Positions 32,686 to 41,014 of a stretch of DNA of 64,000 bases are shown in pieces (within the stretch, counting starts at the first letter, position 1; each line of letters opens with the position of its first letter). Location of the stretch: positions 1 to 64,000 of the forward strand of contig CAJTSH010000016.1 of assembly GCA_910578885.1 (NCBI GenBank), read 5' to 3'. This DNA comes from an uncultured Lachnospiraceae bacterium. GTDB lineage: Bacteria; Bacillota; Clostridia; Lachnospirales; Lachnospiraceae. A program made the translations under genes and the position numbers. The notes below the pieces were generated by a model, which was given only the letters and a program-made list of their open reading frames with translations, had not been told where the DNA came from and searched no databases.

Positions 32686-33648
32686 TTGGCGAAAGAAGAG
32701 AAATTTCGTTTTCTGTCGAAGGATAGAAAAACAAAAATACATGCAGTGAAATGGATGCCGGATTCTGGGGAATATAAGGCAATTGTACAGATTACGCATG
32801 GGATGGTAGAGTTTATTGAGCGTTACCGGGAGTTTGCAGAATTTTTGACAAAGAACGGATATCTGGTGGTGGGGCATGACCATCTCGGACACGGCGAGTC
32901 CGTAGTAAATCAGGAAGATTGGGGATATTTTGCAGCGGAGAATCCAAGTGATGTGCTGGTAGCAGATATGCATAAGCTTAGAACGTTGATGATGCGGAAG
33001 AATCCCGGTGTGCCCTATGTAATGATAGGGCACAGCATGGGGTCTTACATGCTGAGAAAATATCTCTCGCTTCATGGAGAAGGGTTATCGGGGGCAATTA
33101 TCTTAGGAACCGGAAGTGTACCGGATAAAACCACAAAGCTCGGAATCTGCGTAGTAAAGATTTTGGCAAAGTTTTTTGGCTGGCGCCACAGGAGCAGGCT
33201 GGTGGAGAATTTTACTTTTGGAGGTGATTATAAACAGTTTGATTTGAAAGGGAGAAATGTGAAAAATAGCTGGTTGACAAAGGATGAAGAAATCGTAGAT
33301 TTCTATTATCATGAGCCGAAGTGTTCATTTATATTTACATTAAATGGATACTTGGGATTGTTTGAGGCGGTTCTATTTGATAATCAGCCGGAAAATATCG
33401 CAAGGATTCCAAAACAGCTTCCGATTCTCATAGCATCCGGGGAGGATGACCCGGTGGGAAATATGGGAGAAGGCGTAAAGCGGGTTCATTTTCAATTTCT
33501 GGAAGCAGGGATATGCGATGTGACCTGCAGACTCTATGAAAACGATCGTCATGAGATATTGAATGAGACCGACAGGGAGCTTGTTTATCGCGACATACAT
33601 GATTGGCTGGAGGTTCATATTTCGGACAGATTGGAACATCAAGTGTAA
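32686..33648 (+). CDS. alpha/beta hydrolase, monoacylglycerol lipase-like
   Basis: The 320-aa protein has the serine hydrolase fold: oxyanion region ITHGMVEFIERY, GHDHLGHGES, nucleophile elbow GHSMGSYM, acid in SGEDDPVG and a C-terminal His in NDRHEILNE. This matches the lysophospholipase/monoacylglycerol lipase group (Hydrolase_4). There is no signal peptide, so it is cytosolic. The start is TTG at 32686 with AGGAGGG upstream. Confidence 0.88.
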   Translation: MAKEEKFRFLSKDRKTKIHAVKWMPDSGEYKAIVQITHGMVEFIERYREFAEFLTKNGYLVVGHDHLGHGESVVNQEDWGYFAAENPSDVLVADMHKLRTLMMRKNPGVPYVMIGHSMGSYMLRKYLSLHGEGLSGAIILGTGSVPDKTTKLGICVVKILAKFFGWRHRSRLVENFTFGGDYKQFDLKGRNVKNSWLTKDEEIVDFYYHEPKCSFIFTLNGYLGLFEAVLFDNQPENIARIPKQLPILIASGEDDPVGNMGEGVKRVHFQFLEAGICDVTCRLYENDRHEILNETDRELVYRDIHDWLEVHISDRLEHQV

Positions 33649-33768
33649 AATCTTAAGAAAATCTTATGGATTATCATAGAGGATAAATAAAAAAGATATG
33701 GCAAAATCAATTTTATAGAAAAAATGTTGTCAGAAACAAGGAAGGCTATATTGGAGGTATAATGTAAC

Positions 33769-34725
33769 ATGAAAAAAATATTTAGACAGATTTTATGTCT
33801 AACGCTGCTTCTTTCGCTTCTGGCGCCGGCAGTCGTGTCTGCGGATGCGATTGCGACGGAGCTGACATTGGATGAAGCCGATGACAATGTAGTCATTGAA
33901 GAGGATGATAAGCCATATCTTTCCTTTGGAGCCGATTTGAAAGTGGAACAGCAGCAGGTCATTTTGGATTTGATGGGAATTCCGGCGGCGGAATTGGGAA
34001 ATTATGACGTTAGCTATGTCACCAACGCAGAGGAGCATTCCTATTTAGGGTCTTATATTTCTGCGAAGGAGATTGGCTCAAGGGCATGGTCCTCCGTTGT
34101 AATCGTGAAACGTGAAAAGGGGAATGGAATTAACATCTCTACGAAGAATATCAATTACTGTACGATAGGAATGTATAAGAATGCTTTGGTAACGGCGGGA
34201 GTTGAGGATGCGGATATTATTGTTGCAGGACCGCAGCCTATAAGCGGAACGGCGGCTCTTGTAGGCATTTTTAAGGCATATGGCGAAATGACCGGTGATG
34301 AGATTTCAGAGAATCGGGTAGATACCGCATTAAATGAGCTGGTTCTGACAGGAAGGCTTGAAGAGCTGGAAGGAGTAGAATCTGAGGATGTTGAAAGTAT
34401 GGTTGCCTACCTGAAGCAGAAAGTTGCGGAGGGGGCATTAGAGAGCGAGAACAGTATCAGCGAAGCAATTGATGAGGCCAGCCGTGATTTTGGCATTACG
34501 CTTACGGCTGAGGAAAAAAGCGAGCTGATAGAGCTGATGCTTAAAATCAAGGACTTGGATCTGGATGTGGACAGTCTGCTCTCACAGGCAGAATCTATTT
34601 ACAAAAAGCTGAGTGACATGGGCTTTGACAGCGAGGCTGCCAGCGGTATCGGCGAGAAGATCGGAAAATTCTTTTCCGGGATTATAGATGCTATTAAGGA
34701 GTTTTTCTCGGGGTTGTTCTCTTAG
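33769..34725 (+). CDS. secreted DUF1002 protein
   Basis: The 318-aa protein has a signal peptide (cleavage near VVSA-DA, residue 25) and matches DUF1002 (YpuA-like): LGSYISAKEIGSRAWSSVVI, NINYCTIGMYKNALVTAGVEDADIIVAGPQPISGTAALVGIFKAY. The C-terminal ~60 residues form an amphipathic helix-rich tail ending in FFSGLFS. The function of the family is unknown. GGAGG precedes the ATG. A clear terminator follows. Confidence 0.88.
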   Translation: MKKIFRQILCLTLLLSLLAPAVVSADAIATELTLDEADDNVVIEEDDKPYLSFGADLKVEQQQVILDLMGIPAAELGNYDVSYVTNAEEHSYLGSYISAKEIGSRAWSSVVIVKREKGNGINISTKNINYCTIGMYKNALVTAGVEDADIIVAGPQPISGTAALVGIFKAYGEMTGDEISENRVDTALNELVLTGRLEELEGVESEDVESMVAYLKQKVAEGALESENSISEAIDEASRDFGITLTAEEKSELIELMLKIKDLDLDVDSLLSQAESIYKKLSDMGFDSEAASGIGEKIGKFFSGIIDAIKEFFSGLFS

Positions 34726-34732
34726 GTACAGA

Positions 34733-34774
34733 ACCCCACAAATGGTGTAAATACGCTGTTTGTGGGGTCTTTTT
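34733..34774 (+). terminator. terminator of the DUF1002 gene
   Basis: ACCCCACAAA and TTTGTGGGGT form a perfect 10-bp stem followed by CTTTTTG. Confidence 0.9.
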
Positions 34775-34844
34775 GCTCTGTGATACTTTTAGCGGCAAAC
34801 ATTAATTTGATAAAAAGTCTGTAAATACAAAGGAGATGAAAGGA

Positions 34845-35672
34845 ATGAGCAGAGTTGTTATTTTTGTTGGCAGTATGCGGAAAGGTGGAAATACTGATTT
34901 GCTTGCACAGGCGTTCGCAGAGGGAGCAGGCAAAAATAATACGGTAGAGATAGTTTCCGTTGCCGATTATAAAGTAAATCCCCGTATTGGATGTAATTCA
35001 TGTTTTGCCAGAGAAGGAAATCAATGTTCTCAAAAAGATGATATGGCAGAAATTTATGAAAAGTTACGGATTGCCGATATGGTAGTAATTGCATCTCCGG
35101 TCTATTTTTATGGGATTAGTGCAGAATTAAAAGCAATTATTGATAGATTGCATACACCTATGAGAAATGAGTTTCCAATAAAAAAGCTGGCTTTGCTGTT
35201 GGTAGGAGCGGCAGCTTTACCCGAATTGTTTGACGCAATCAAATTACAGTATCAGCTTGTACTTAAATTCTTTCATTTGGAGGATGCAGGCATGGTGCTT
35301 GTAAGAGGGGTTAAGGACATTGGGGACATTCAAGATACGAAGGCATTAGAGGAAGCATATAAACTTGGAGCTTCGATAGGGAATGAAGAGCCCCAGCTTT
35401 TGGTTCAGTCAGAAGAAGAGGCGACTTCAAACTTGGAATTGCTGAATCACTTAGACAAATTGCATACGACAGAATTGGGAGTTGTACGGATAAAAAGGAA
35501 TCTGTCTTTGAATACAGATGATGTTGTTGAATGGTGCAAAGATAAAATTAATTCTGCCCATGCCATTATTACAAGAAATGGAAAGAATTGGTATGTAAAT
35601 ATAGATGGCTGTACCATAACGGTAAATGCACATAGTTATACAATAATAACGGCACATAGGGGAAAGGGATAA
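34845..35672 (+). CDS. NADPH-dependent flavin reductase fused to DUF3781
   Basis: The 275-aa protein has an N-terminal flavodoxin-like FMN reductase domain (FVGSMRKGGNTDLLAQAF for phosphate binding; CNSCFAREGNQCSQKDDM; ASPVYFYGISAELKAIIDR). Its last ~75 residues are a DUF3781 domain (WCKDKI, GKNWYVNIDGCTITVNAHSYTIITAH). DUF3781 usually occurs as a small stand-alone protein; here it is fused. The reductase part reduces FMN or quinone-like substrates in the cytosol. ATG 34845 is chosen because AGGAG is nine bases upstream. Confidence 0.82.
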   Translation: MSRVVIFVGSMRKGGNTDLLAQAFAEGAGKNNTVEIVSVADYKVNPRIGCNSCFAREGNQCSQKDDMAEIYEKLRIADMVVIASPVYFYGISAELKAIIDRLHTPMRNEFPIKKLALLLVGAAALPELFDAIKLQYQLVLKFFHLEDAGMVLVRGVKDIGDIQDTKALEEAYKLGASIGNEEPQLLVQSEEEATSNLELLNHLDKLHTTELGVVRIKRNLSLNTDDVVEWCKDKINSAHAIITRNGKNWYVNIDGCTITVNAHSYTIITAHRGKG

Positions 35673-35688
35673 AGTATATGAGAACTTG

Positions 35689-35717
35689 TTGCAAATATTA
35701 TTTCACTACGGTATCAT
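35689..35717 (+). promoter_or_regulatory. promoter of the toxin-antitoxin pair
   Basis: TTGCAA (35689-35694), 17-bp spacer, TATCAT (35712-35717). A direct repeat TACAAGTA-G-TACAAGTA lies around the expected start and may be the antitoxin operator. Confidence 0.6.
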
Positions 35718-35785
35718 ACAAGTAGTACAAGTAAAATTTTTGTTAAAAGAAATACAGATAATAAAAGTGGAAAGGACTGAATAAC

Positions 35786-35959
35786 ATGGCTGTGGGATTG
35801 AAAGAGGATTACCAGAGGGCTTTGGATGAACAGAAAAAAGAAGTTCGAGCGCTTGTAATGGCAGGGTTGGAACAGATAAAAGAGGGAAAGACAAAAGATT
35901 TTAATGCTGTATGTGACAGATTGGAGAAGAAATACAGGAATGAGGCAATATCAAATTAG
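35786..35959 (+). CDS. antitoxin of a ParE/RelE-type pair
   Basis: The 57-aa ORF begins MAVGLKEDYQRALDEQKK. It is helical and charged and overlaps the downstream toxin gene by 20 bases, the usual antitoxin-first order. The C-terminus (DFNAVCDRLEKKYRN) probably wraps the toxin. The ORF is short but the overlap, ribosome site (AAAGGA) and partner support it. Confidence 0.72.
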   Translation: MAVGLKEDYQRALDEQKKEVRALVMAGLEQIKEGKTKDFNAVCDRLEKKYRNEAISN

Positions 35960-36266
35960 AATTACAGAGTTGGCAGAAGGAGATTTAGAGAATGCCGTAG
36001 ATTACATTACCTATGAATTGAGAAATCCGTCTGTTGCTGAAAATATAGTAAGTGGGATTCGTGCAAAAATAAATTCTTTGGTAGATTTTCCAGAAAGAAA
36101 TGAGTTGGACGAAGATGAGTTGCTTGCTGGATTGGGTGTCCGAAAAGATTATTATCGCAATTACAAGATTTATTATGTGATCGAGGAGGACATCATTTAT
36201 ATAGTTAGAATTTTACACATGTTGGTTGATAGTAAAGCGTGGTTGTATCGTACATTTGGATTGTAA
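35940..36266 (+). CDS. ParE/RelE-superfamily toxin
   Basis: The 108-aa protein starts MRQYQIRITELAEGDLENAVDYI and has the ParE/RelE-fold segments IKINSL-like helix, LVDFPERNE and RKDYYRNYKIYYVIEEDIIYIVRILHM. ParE members poison gyrase and RelE members cleave mRNA; the subgroup is not decided by sequence. ATG 35940 lies inside the antitoxin gene; the upstream extension to 35904 has no support. Confidence 0.85.
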   Translation: MRQYQIRITELAEGDLENAVDYITYELRNPSVAENIVSGIRAKINSLVDFPERNELDEDELLAGLGVRKDYYRNYKIYYVIEEDIIYIVRILHMLVDSKAWLYRTFGL

Positions 36267-36323
36267 AATAGACCTAAAAGATTAACAAATCTGTTAATTG
36301 CTAGGGAGTTCGAATAGTAGCTT

Positions 36324-36367
36324 AAAGCCTGGGCTGCCTTGTAAATAGGGCATTTCCGGGCTTTTTT
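36324..36367 (+). terminator. terminator after the toxin gene
   Basis: AAAGCCTGG pairs with CCGGGCTTT (one G-T pair) and is followed by TTT. Confidence 0.75.
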
Positions 36368-36450
36368 GAAAATGAATTTATTGTGGTATTTTAAAAGGAT
36401 AGATTTTATAAGTTAAATTCAAGAGTTTCCGTTAAGAGGAGCAGATAGAT

Positions 36451-37137
36451 ATGAGTACAGAACAATACAAAATCATTCATCTTCCAAAAGAACAATGGAA
36501 AAATGTTCCCATACCGATGCGGTATACTACAGAGGAATATTTTGATGTAAAAATTGAAAAGGTCAATAATAGCTTTCATGTTGATTTTATTAGAACAAAA
36601 TTGAAAGAGCCTATTTCGCATTATCCGGAGGAATATGATTTCCCGGATAAGCTGTATCAGGAGCATTGGGAAAAGGCTTATGCATGGGGAGTTGTAGAAG
36701 AAAATGAAGGTAAGCAGGAATTGGCCGCCTGTATTGAGACTTGTCCGGAGGAGTGGTCTAACAGACTGATGGTTACAGAATTATGGGTGCATGAGAAGTT
36801 GAGAAGAAAAGGTATTGGACATGCACTAATGGCAGTGGCAAAACAGCAGGCGAATTTAGAACACAGGCGAGCGATTATTCTGGAAACACAGTCTTGTAAT
36901 GTGTCGGCAATAAGCTTCTATTTGCAGGAAGGGTTTGAGTTAATCGGTTTTGATAGCTGCTGCTATTCCAACCGAGATATTGATAAAAAGGAAGTACGCT
37001 TGGATCTTGGATATTTTCCCAGAAAAAATAAGGTGAAAAAGGAAGATATTATTATCAGGGAAGAGACAGAAAATTTCCTTGTCAGTGGGATTAGTAAGGA
37101 TGGATTTAAATATGAAATTATTATATGGGACAGGTAA
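36451..37137 (+). CDS. GNAT-family acetyltransferase
   Basis: The 228-aa protein has a GNAT fold with the acetyl-CoA motif VHEKLRRKGIGHALMAVA (residues about 113-130) and QSCNVSAISFYLQEGFELIGF. The N-terminal ~75 residues (YKIIHLPKEQWKNVPIPM) are a recurring extension. The substrate is unknown. AGAGGAG precedes the ATG. The 3' end overlaps the Ham1-like fragment by 26 bases. Confidence 0.85.
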   Translation: MSTEQYKIIHLPKEQWKNVPIPMRYTTEEYFDVKIEKVNNSFHVDFIRTKLKEPISHYPEEYDFPDKLYQEHWEKAYAWGVVEENEGKQELAACIETCPEEWSNRLMVTELWVHEKLRRKGIGHALMAVAKQQANLEHRRAIILETQSCNVSAISFYLQEGFELIGFDSCCYSNRDIDKKEVRLDLGYFPRKNKVKKEDIIIREETENFLVSGISKDGFKYEIIIWDR

Positions 37138-37258
37138 TCCGGCAAAATTAGATGCAATGAAAAGCCATTTTTATGATTTACCGGTAGACAGATTAGAACA
37201 GCTTGCTGTTGAAGAGGGGTTTTTGTTATTTTTTCAAAGGTTTTTAAATCTTGATTAA
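37112..37258 (+). pseudogene. truncated Ham1/RdgB-like XTP/dITP diphosphatase remnant
   Basis: The 48-codon ORF begins MKLLYGTGNPAKLDAMKSHF, the N-terminus of non-canonical purine NTP pyrophosphatases (TGNxxK binding motif). It then changes to unrelated sequence (EEGFLLFFQRFLNLD) and stops; the rest of the ~190-aa enzyme is missing. It overlaps the GNAT gene end. It is most likely a decayed 5' fragment left by a deletion upstream of the HAD-GNAT gene. Confidence 0.65.
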
Positions 37259-37306
37259 GAGTTGGCGGATAGGTTGGCATAATTGAGCGTTAGGAAGGGA
37301 CAGCGA

Positions 37307-38560
37307 ATGAAATGCAAGTTGTTATTGTTTGATCTGGATGGAACGTTGCTGAGAAGTGATAAAACGATTTCAAAAACTATAATGCTGGAATTACAAAAAT
37401 GCAGGGAACAAGGAATTATGATTGGAGTTTCCACTTCGCGAAGTGAAAAGAATTCTATGGAATTTATTGCAGAGCTAAATCCTGATGTGGTGATTTCAAG
37501 TGCCGGGGCTTTAGTAAAATATAAGGAAGAATATATTTTTAAGGCTGAGTTTACAGAATCAGAAACGATGGAATTGATACAACAGGCAAGAGAAATTTGC
37601 GGTAAGGATTGTGAAATTACAGTGGATACAGTCGATGAACATTACTGGAATTATAAAATTGATCCGAAACAGCAGGATAGAAGCTGGGGAAATAGTATTT
37701 ACACAGATTTTCAGGATTTTATGCAAGAGTCATTAAAACTATGTGTGGAAATATTTGATGAATCGGCAGCAGGAAGATTACAGCAGAATTTACCAGACTG
37801 TGATTGTGTTCGGTTTTCAGATGGCTATTGGTACAAGTTTACAAAGAAAGCCGCTACGAAAGAAAATGCAATTTTACATATGTGTAAAGCGTGCGGAATT
37901 GGAACGGATGAAATTATAGCATTTGGGGATGATTATGCAGATATTGGAATGTTGAAGTTGTGTGGCGTTGGATTTGCAATGGGAAATGCGATTGATGAGG
38001 TAAAAGCGGTTGCAGACCAGATAATAGGTGATAATGACAACGACGGAATCGGAGTTTATCTAAAAAATGTTGTATTGGAAGAAAGTACAGCAGATAGTAT
38101 TTTTGCTTACAAGAGAGCAACGCTGGAAGATATTGAAGAATTGGTGAGAGCAAGAATTATAGTTCTGCGTGCGGCAAATAAGCTGTCAGATGATGTAGAT
38201 ATGTCTTTTGTGGAGCAGGAATCTTATGCGTATTATAAGCGGGCTTTGGAAACTGAAGAGCACATAGCATATCTGGTATACGATAACGGAACGTTTATTG
38301 GAGCAGGTGGTGTGAGCTTTTATCAGATTATGCCAACTTATCATAATCCGAGCGGCAAAAAGGCTTATATTATGAATATGTATACTGCTCCTGAATATCG
38401 AAGGCGGCGCATTGCCTTTCATACTTTGGATTTATTAGTAAAGGCAGCGAAGGAACAAGGGGTATCATCAATTGCGCTGGAAGCAACGGAAATGGGAAGA
38501 CCATTGTATGCAAAGTATGGATTTGTAAAAATGGAAGATGAAATGGAACTGGCAGAGTGA
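37307..38560 (+). CDS. HAD hydrolase (Cof type) fused to a GNAT acetyltransferase
   Basis: The 417-aa protein has an N-terminal Cof-type HAD phosphatase (LFDLDGTLLRSD with nucleophile Asp, STSRS, FGDDYADIGMLKLCGVGFAMGNA; residues 1-265). Its C-terminal GNAT domain (about 275-417) has MYTAPEYRRRRIAFHTLDLLVKAA as the acetyl-CoA site. The two domains could act on one sugar- or nucleotide-like substrate. ATG 37307 follows AAGGG. It overlaps the next gene by four bases (GTGA). Confidence 0.85.
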   Translation: MKCKLLLFDLDGTLLRSDKTISKTIMLELQKCREQGIMIGVSTSRSEKNSMEFIAELNPDVVISSAGALVKYKEEYIFKAEFTESETMELIQQAREICGKDCEITVDTVDEHYWNYKIDPKQQDRSWGNSIYTDFQDFMQESLKLCVEIFDESAAGRLQQNLPDCDCVRFSDGYWYKFTKKAATKENAILHMCKACGIGTDEIIAFGDDYADIGMLKLCGVGFAMGNAIDEVKAVADQIIGDNDNDGIGVYLKNVVLEESTADSIFAYKRATLEDIEELVRARIIVLRAANKLSDDVDMSFVEQESYAYYKRALETEEHIAYLVYDNGTFIGAGGVSFYQIMPTYHNPSGKKAYIMNMYTAPEYRRRRIAFHTLDLLVKAAKEQGVSSIALEATEMGRPLYAKYGFVKMEDEMELAE

Positions 38561-39639
38561 GCAGAAAGGATAGAAAAGTGCAATATCCAAGAAAATTACG
38601 AAAAGGTGACAAAGTAGCGATCGTAAGTTTATCAAGCGGTATGTTGGGCGAAGATTTTTGCAGCCACAATATAGAAATAGGCGTAAAGAGACTGAAAGAG
38701 TATGGGCTGGAACCTGTATTTATGCCGAATTCTTTAAAAGGTATTGAATATTTGCAGGGACATCCCAAAGCAAGAGCAAAGGACTTAAAAGATGCTTTTT
38801 TGGATGATTCCATTGCAGGGATTATTTGTGCAATAGGCGGTGATGATACATATAGGCTTTTGCCTTATTTGATGGAAGATGAAGAGTTTATTGGAGCCGT
38901 AGAAAAGAATCCTAAATTATTTTCGGGATTTTCTGACACCACAATTAACCATTTAATGTTTTATAAACTTGGGTTATCCACTTATTATGGTCCGAACTTC
39001 ATATGCGAGTTGGGTGAAATGGCAGATGAGATGCTGCCATACAGTAAAAAAGCGTTTGAAAGTTATCTGGAAGGAAATGAATCCAGTGAAATTGTATCCA
39101 GTGAAATCTGGTATGAAGAAAGAGCAGACTTTTCCAGAGCGGCAATCGGGACGGATAGAATAGCACATAAGGAAGAGCGGGGGTTTGAGCTTCTGCAAGG
39201 CGGCGAAGTGTTCCAAGGGGAGTTATTGGGCGGCTGTTTGGAGAGTTTTTATGATATCCTTACAACAACCAGATATAAGGATGAAAAAGACGTCTATGAA
39301 AAGTACCAATTATTTCCAAATAAAGAGGAGTGGAGAGGAAAAGTATTATTTATTGAAACATGTGAAGAAAAACCTGTACCGGAACTTTTTGAAAAAGAGA
39401 TAATTGCACTTAAGGATAGAGGCGTATTCGATGTAATTAACGGCGTTTTGGTTGGGAAACCGCAAGATGAAGCTTATTACGAGGAATATAAAGAGATTCT
39501 TACAAAAGTGATTGACAATGAGAAACTTCCGATTGTCTATAATGTGAATTTTGGACATGCTGTTCCGAGATGTGCTTTGCAATATGGTGTTGTGGCAAAG
39601 GTGGACATGAAACAGAAGAAGATATATCTGGATAAATAG
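38557..39639 (+). CDS. LD-carboxypeptidase family S66 (MccF-like)
   Basis: The 360-aa protein matches peptidase family S66: RKGDKVAIVSLSSG, GIICAIGGDDTYRLLPYL, nucleophile Ser in FSGFSDTTINHL, GGCLESFYDILTTTRYKD and NFGHAVPRCALQYG with the catalytic His. Family members cut tetrapeptides in peptidoglycan recycling or cleave microcin C-type aminoacyl nucleotides and confer immunity. Length and lack of signal peptide favour a cytosolic MccF-like enzyme. The GTG start overlaps the HAD-GNAT gene stop. Confidence 0.87.
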   Translation: MSRKDRKVQYPRKLRKGDKVAIVSLSSGMLGEDFCSHNIEIGVKRLKEYGLEPVFMPNSLKGIEYLQGHPKARAKDLKDAFLDDSIAGIICAIGGDDTYRLLPYLMEDEEFIGAVEKNPKLFSGFSDTTINHLMFYKLGLSTYYGPNFICELGEMADEMLPYSKKAFESYLEGNESSEIVSSEIWYEERADFSRAAIGTDRIAHKEERGFELLQGGEVFQGELLGGCLESFYDILTTTRYKDEKDVYEKYQLFPNKEEWRGKVLFIETCEEKPVPELFEKEIIALKDRGVFDVINGVLVGKPQDEAYYEEYKEILTKVIDNEKLPIVYNVNFGHAVPRCALQYGVVAKVDMKQKKIYLDK

Positions 39640-39649
39640 GAGAATTTAA

Positions 39650-39687
39650 TGTTACTATTCACGGTCTAAAGAGCGCTCATAGTAACA
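39650..39687. repeat. palindromic intergenic repeat 1
   Basis: TGTTACTAT and ATAGTAACA form a perfect 9-bp stem with a 20-nt loop. The arm is similar to that of the palindrome at 40899-40974. Confidence 0.6.
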
Positions 39688-39694
39688 ATTTAAT

Positions 39695-39739
39695 CTCACT
39701 CAGTTTCATTTTTATCTTGAGATTATGAGACTGAGTGAG
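39695..39739. terminator. bidirectional hairpin between convergent genes
   Basis: CTCACTCAGT and ACTGAGTGAG pair perfectly, with further TCAT/ATGA pairing inside. It lies between the convergent S66 peptidase and membrane protein genes; T tracts are weak. Confidence 0.6.
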
Positions 39740-39749
39740 GAACATTTTC

Positions 39750-40793
39750 TTAAATTCTCTTTTTCAACAGAGTGACAAATTTCTCCAACTGAAACGGTTT
39801 TCCCTGAATCTCCTGTATCTTTAAACGATTTGCTTCGTTAAATCCCACTAAAATATCATGATTGGCTTCAGAAAGATAATCAATAATGCCGTCGATATCG
39901 GATTTCAGATTCTTCGGCAACTGCACGTACAGGCGCTTATTTGCCGTGATATGCAGTGTGTAAGAAATGCTGAAATGATACCAGAAAAATTTGTGCAGTG
40001 TGGAATGCTTATATATCCAGATAATTTCCTGAATCGGGATAATGAAGATTCCTTCTCTTGCAATCGCAATAAAAAAGTGTTCGGTAATAAACATATCCTC
40101 TGTCGCAAGCTGCGGCAGCGTTGCCAGTTCTTCTTCCGCCTGCGCCAAAAGTTCCGCAGGCCGGCCGAAAACGGAGAGAACCTGACAGGGCGGGGAAAGC
40201 ACCGGAAACAAGTAATATATAATGGAAAAAATAATCATCAGCAGGGAATAAAGTCCCGTCAATGCAAAAATAATAATGACAACCGCACTGATGATCCTGC
40301 GGAATCCCGGTTCGCTGATGTAATAGGCGTTGACCTTCTTTGTGATTCCGGCGTCCGTCCAGGAAAGGTCCTCTGCAATTTTTGAGAGCAATTGCTGGTA
40401 GCCGGCATTGCTCTTTTCAATACGGGCATAAACGGAAATCTCTTCAATAGAAGGAAGCCCTTCTTCACAGGTGCGGGGAGAGAGCAGTACGAAAGTGCAC
40501 GTATTGTCACGCATTGTATAATAGTAATAACCGATGGTACGACCGAAAGCCGTCTTCGTATAACCGGTAAATTTCAGATTCAAAAGGCTTGCCTGAATAT
40601 ACTGGTCATTATTTTTGTACATCTTTTCCAGTGAATCGGAATCCTTTACAATAGTTGGAAACAAGATAGAATCTACTGGCAGGCAAAACCAGAGAACCAG
40701 CAGGAGAAGCAGATACAAAATGGGAGCAAGGAGCTTACGTTTATATAAACTTTTGATATTTCTGGTAATATAATGGTCAAGATTGTTATTCAT
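39750..40793 (-). CDS. membrane protein of unknown function
   Basis: The 347-aa protein has one membrane segment near residues 22-42, an external loop of about 120 residues, and a second hydrophobic hairpin (about 165-195). A cytosolic C-terminal domain with EHFFIAIAREGIFIIPIQEIIWIYKH resembles small PH-like (YcxB-type) domains. GGAGG precedes the ATG. I know similar Clostridia hypothetical proteins but no function. Confidence 0.75.
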   Translation of the reverse strand: MNNNLDHYITRNIKSLYKRKLLAPILYLLLLLVLWFCLPVDSILFPTIVKDSDSLEKMYKNNDQYIQASLLNLKFTGYTKTAFGRTIGYYYYTMRDNTCTFVLLSPRTCEEGLPSIEEISVYARIEKSNAGYQQLLSKIAEDLSWTDAGITKKVNAYYISEPGFRRIISAVVIIIFALTGLYSLLMIIFSIIYYLFPVLSPPCQVLSVFGRPAELLAQAEEELATLPQLATEDMFITEHFFIAIAREGIFIIPIQEIIWIYKHSTLHKFFWYHFSISYTLHITANKRLYVQLPKNLKSDIDGIIDYLSEANHDILVGFNEANRLKIQEIQGKPFQLEKFVTLLKKRI

Positions 40794-40898
40794 AAATCCT
40801 CCAATCGTTAAGTCAACACTCTTAGTATAAGGGTTTGTCCTAAAATAATCAAGGTTGCTTTTTTTTCCAGATATTGTTACTATAACAGAAGGAAAATG

Positions 40899-40974
40899 GT
40901 AACTATTCAGAACCCTCTTTAGAGGCGAGTGACATTAACCGGCACGTCTGTGGCATGGTGTTCGGAATAGTTAC
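40899..40974. repeat. 76-bp palindromic intergenic repeat 2
   Basis: GTAACTATTC-A-GAAC pairs with GTTC-G-GAATAGTTAC. A small inner hairpin CCTC-TTTA-GAGG is at 40914-40925. It lies 40 bp before the methyltransferase gene and may be a MITE-like repeat. Confidence 0.65.
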
Positions 40975-41014
40975 GAAATATTGTAAGTAATGCCGAAAAG
41001 GAGGGAATGTCAGA

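Noticed and set aside
32522..32749. 75-aa ORF across the 85-bp repeats
   Set aside because: It is made from the repeat and runs out of frame into the hydrolase gene; treated as part of the repeat.
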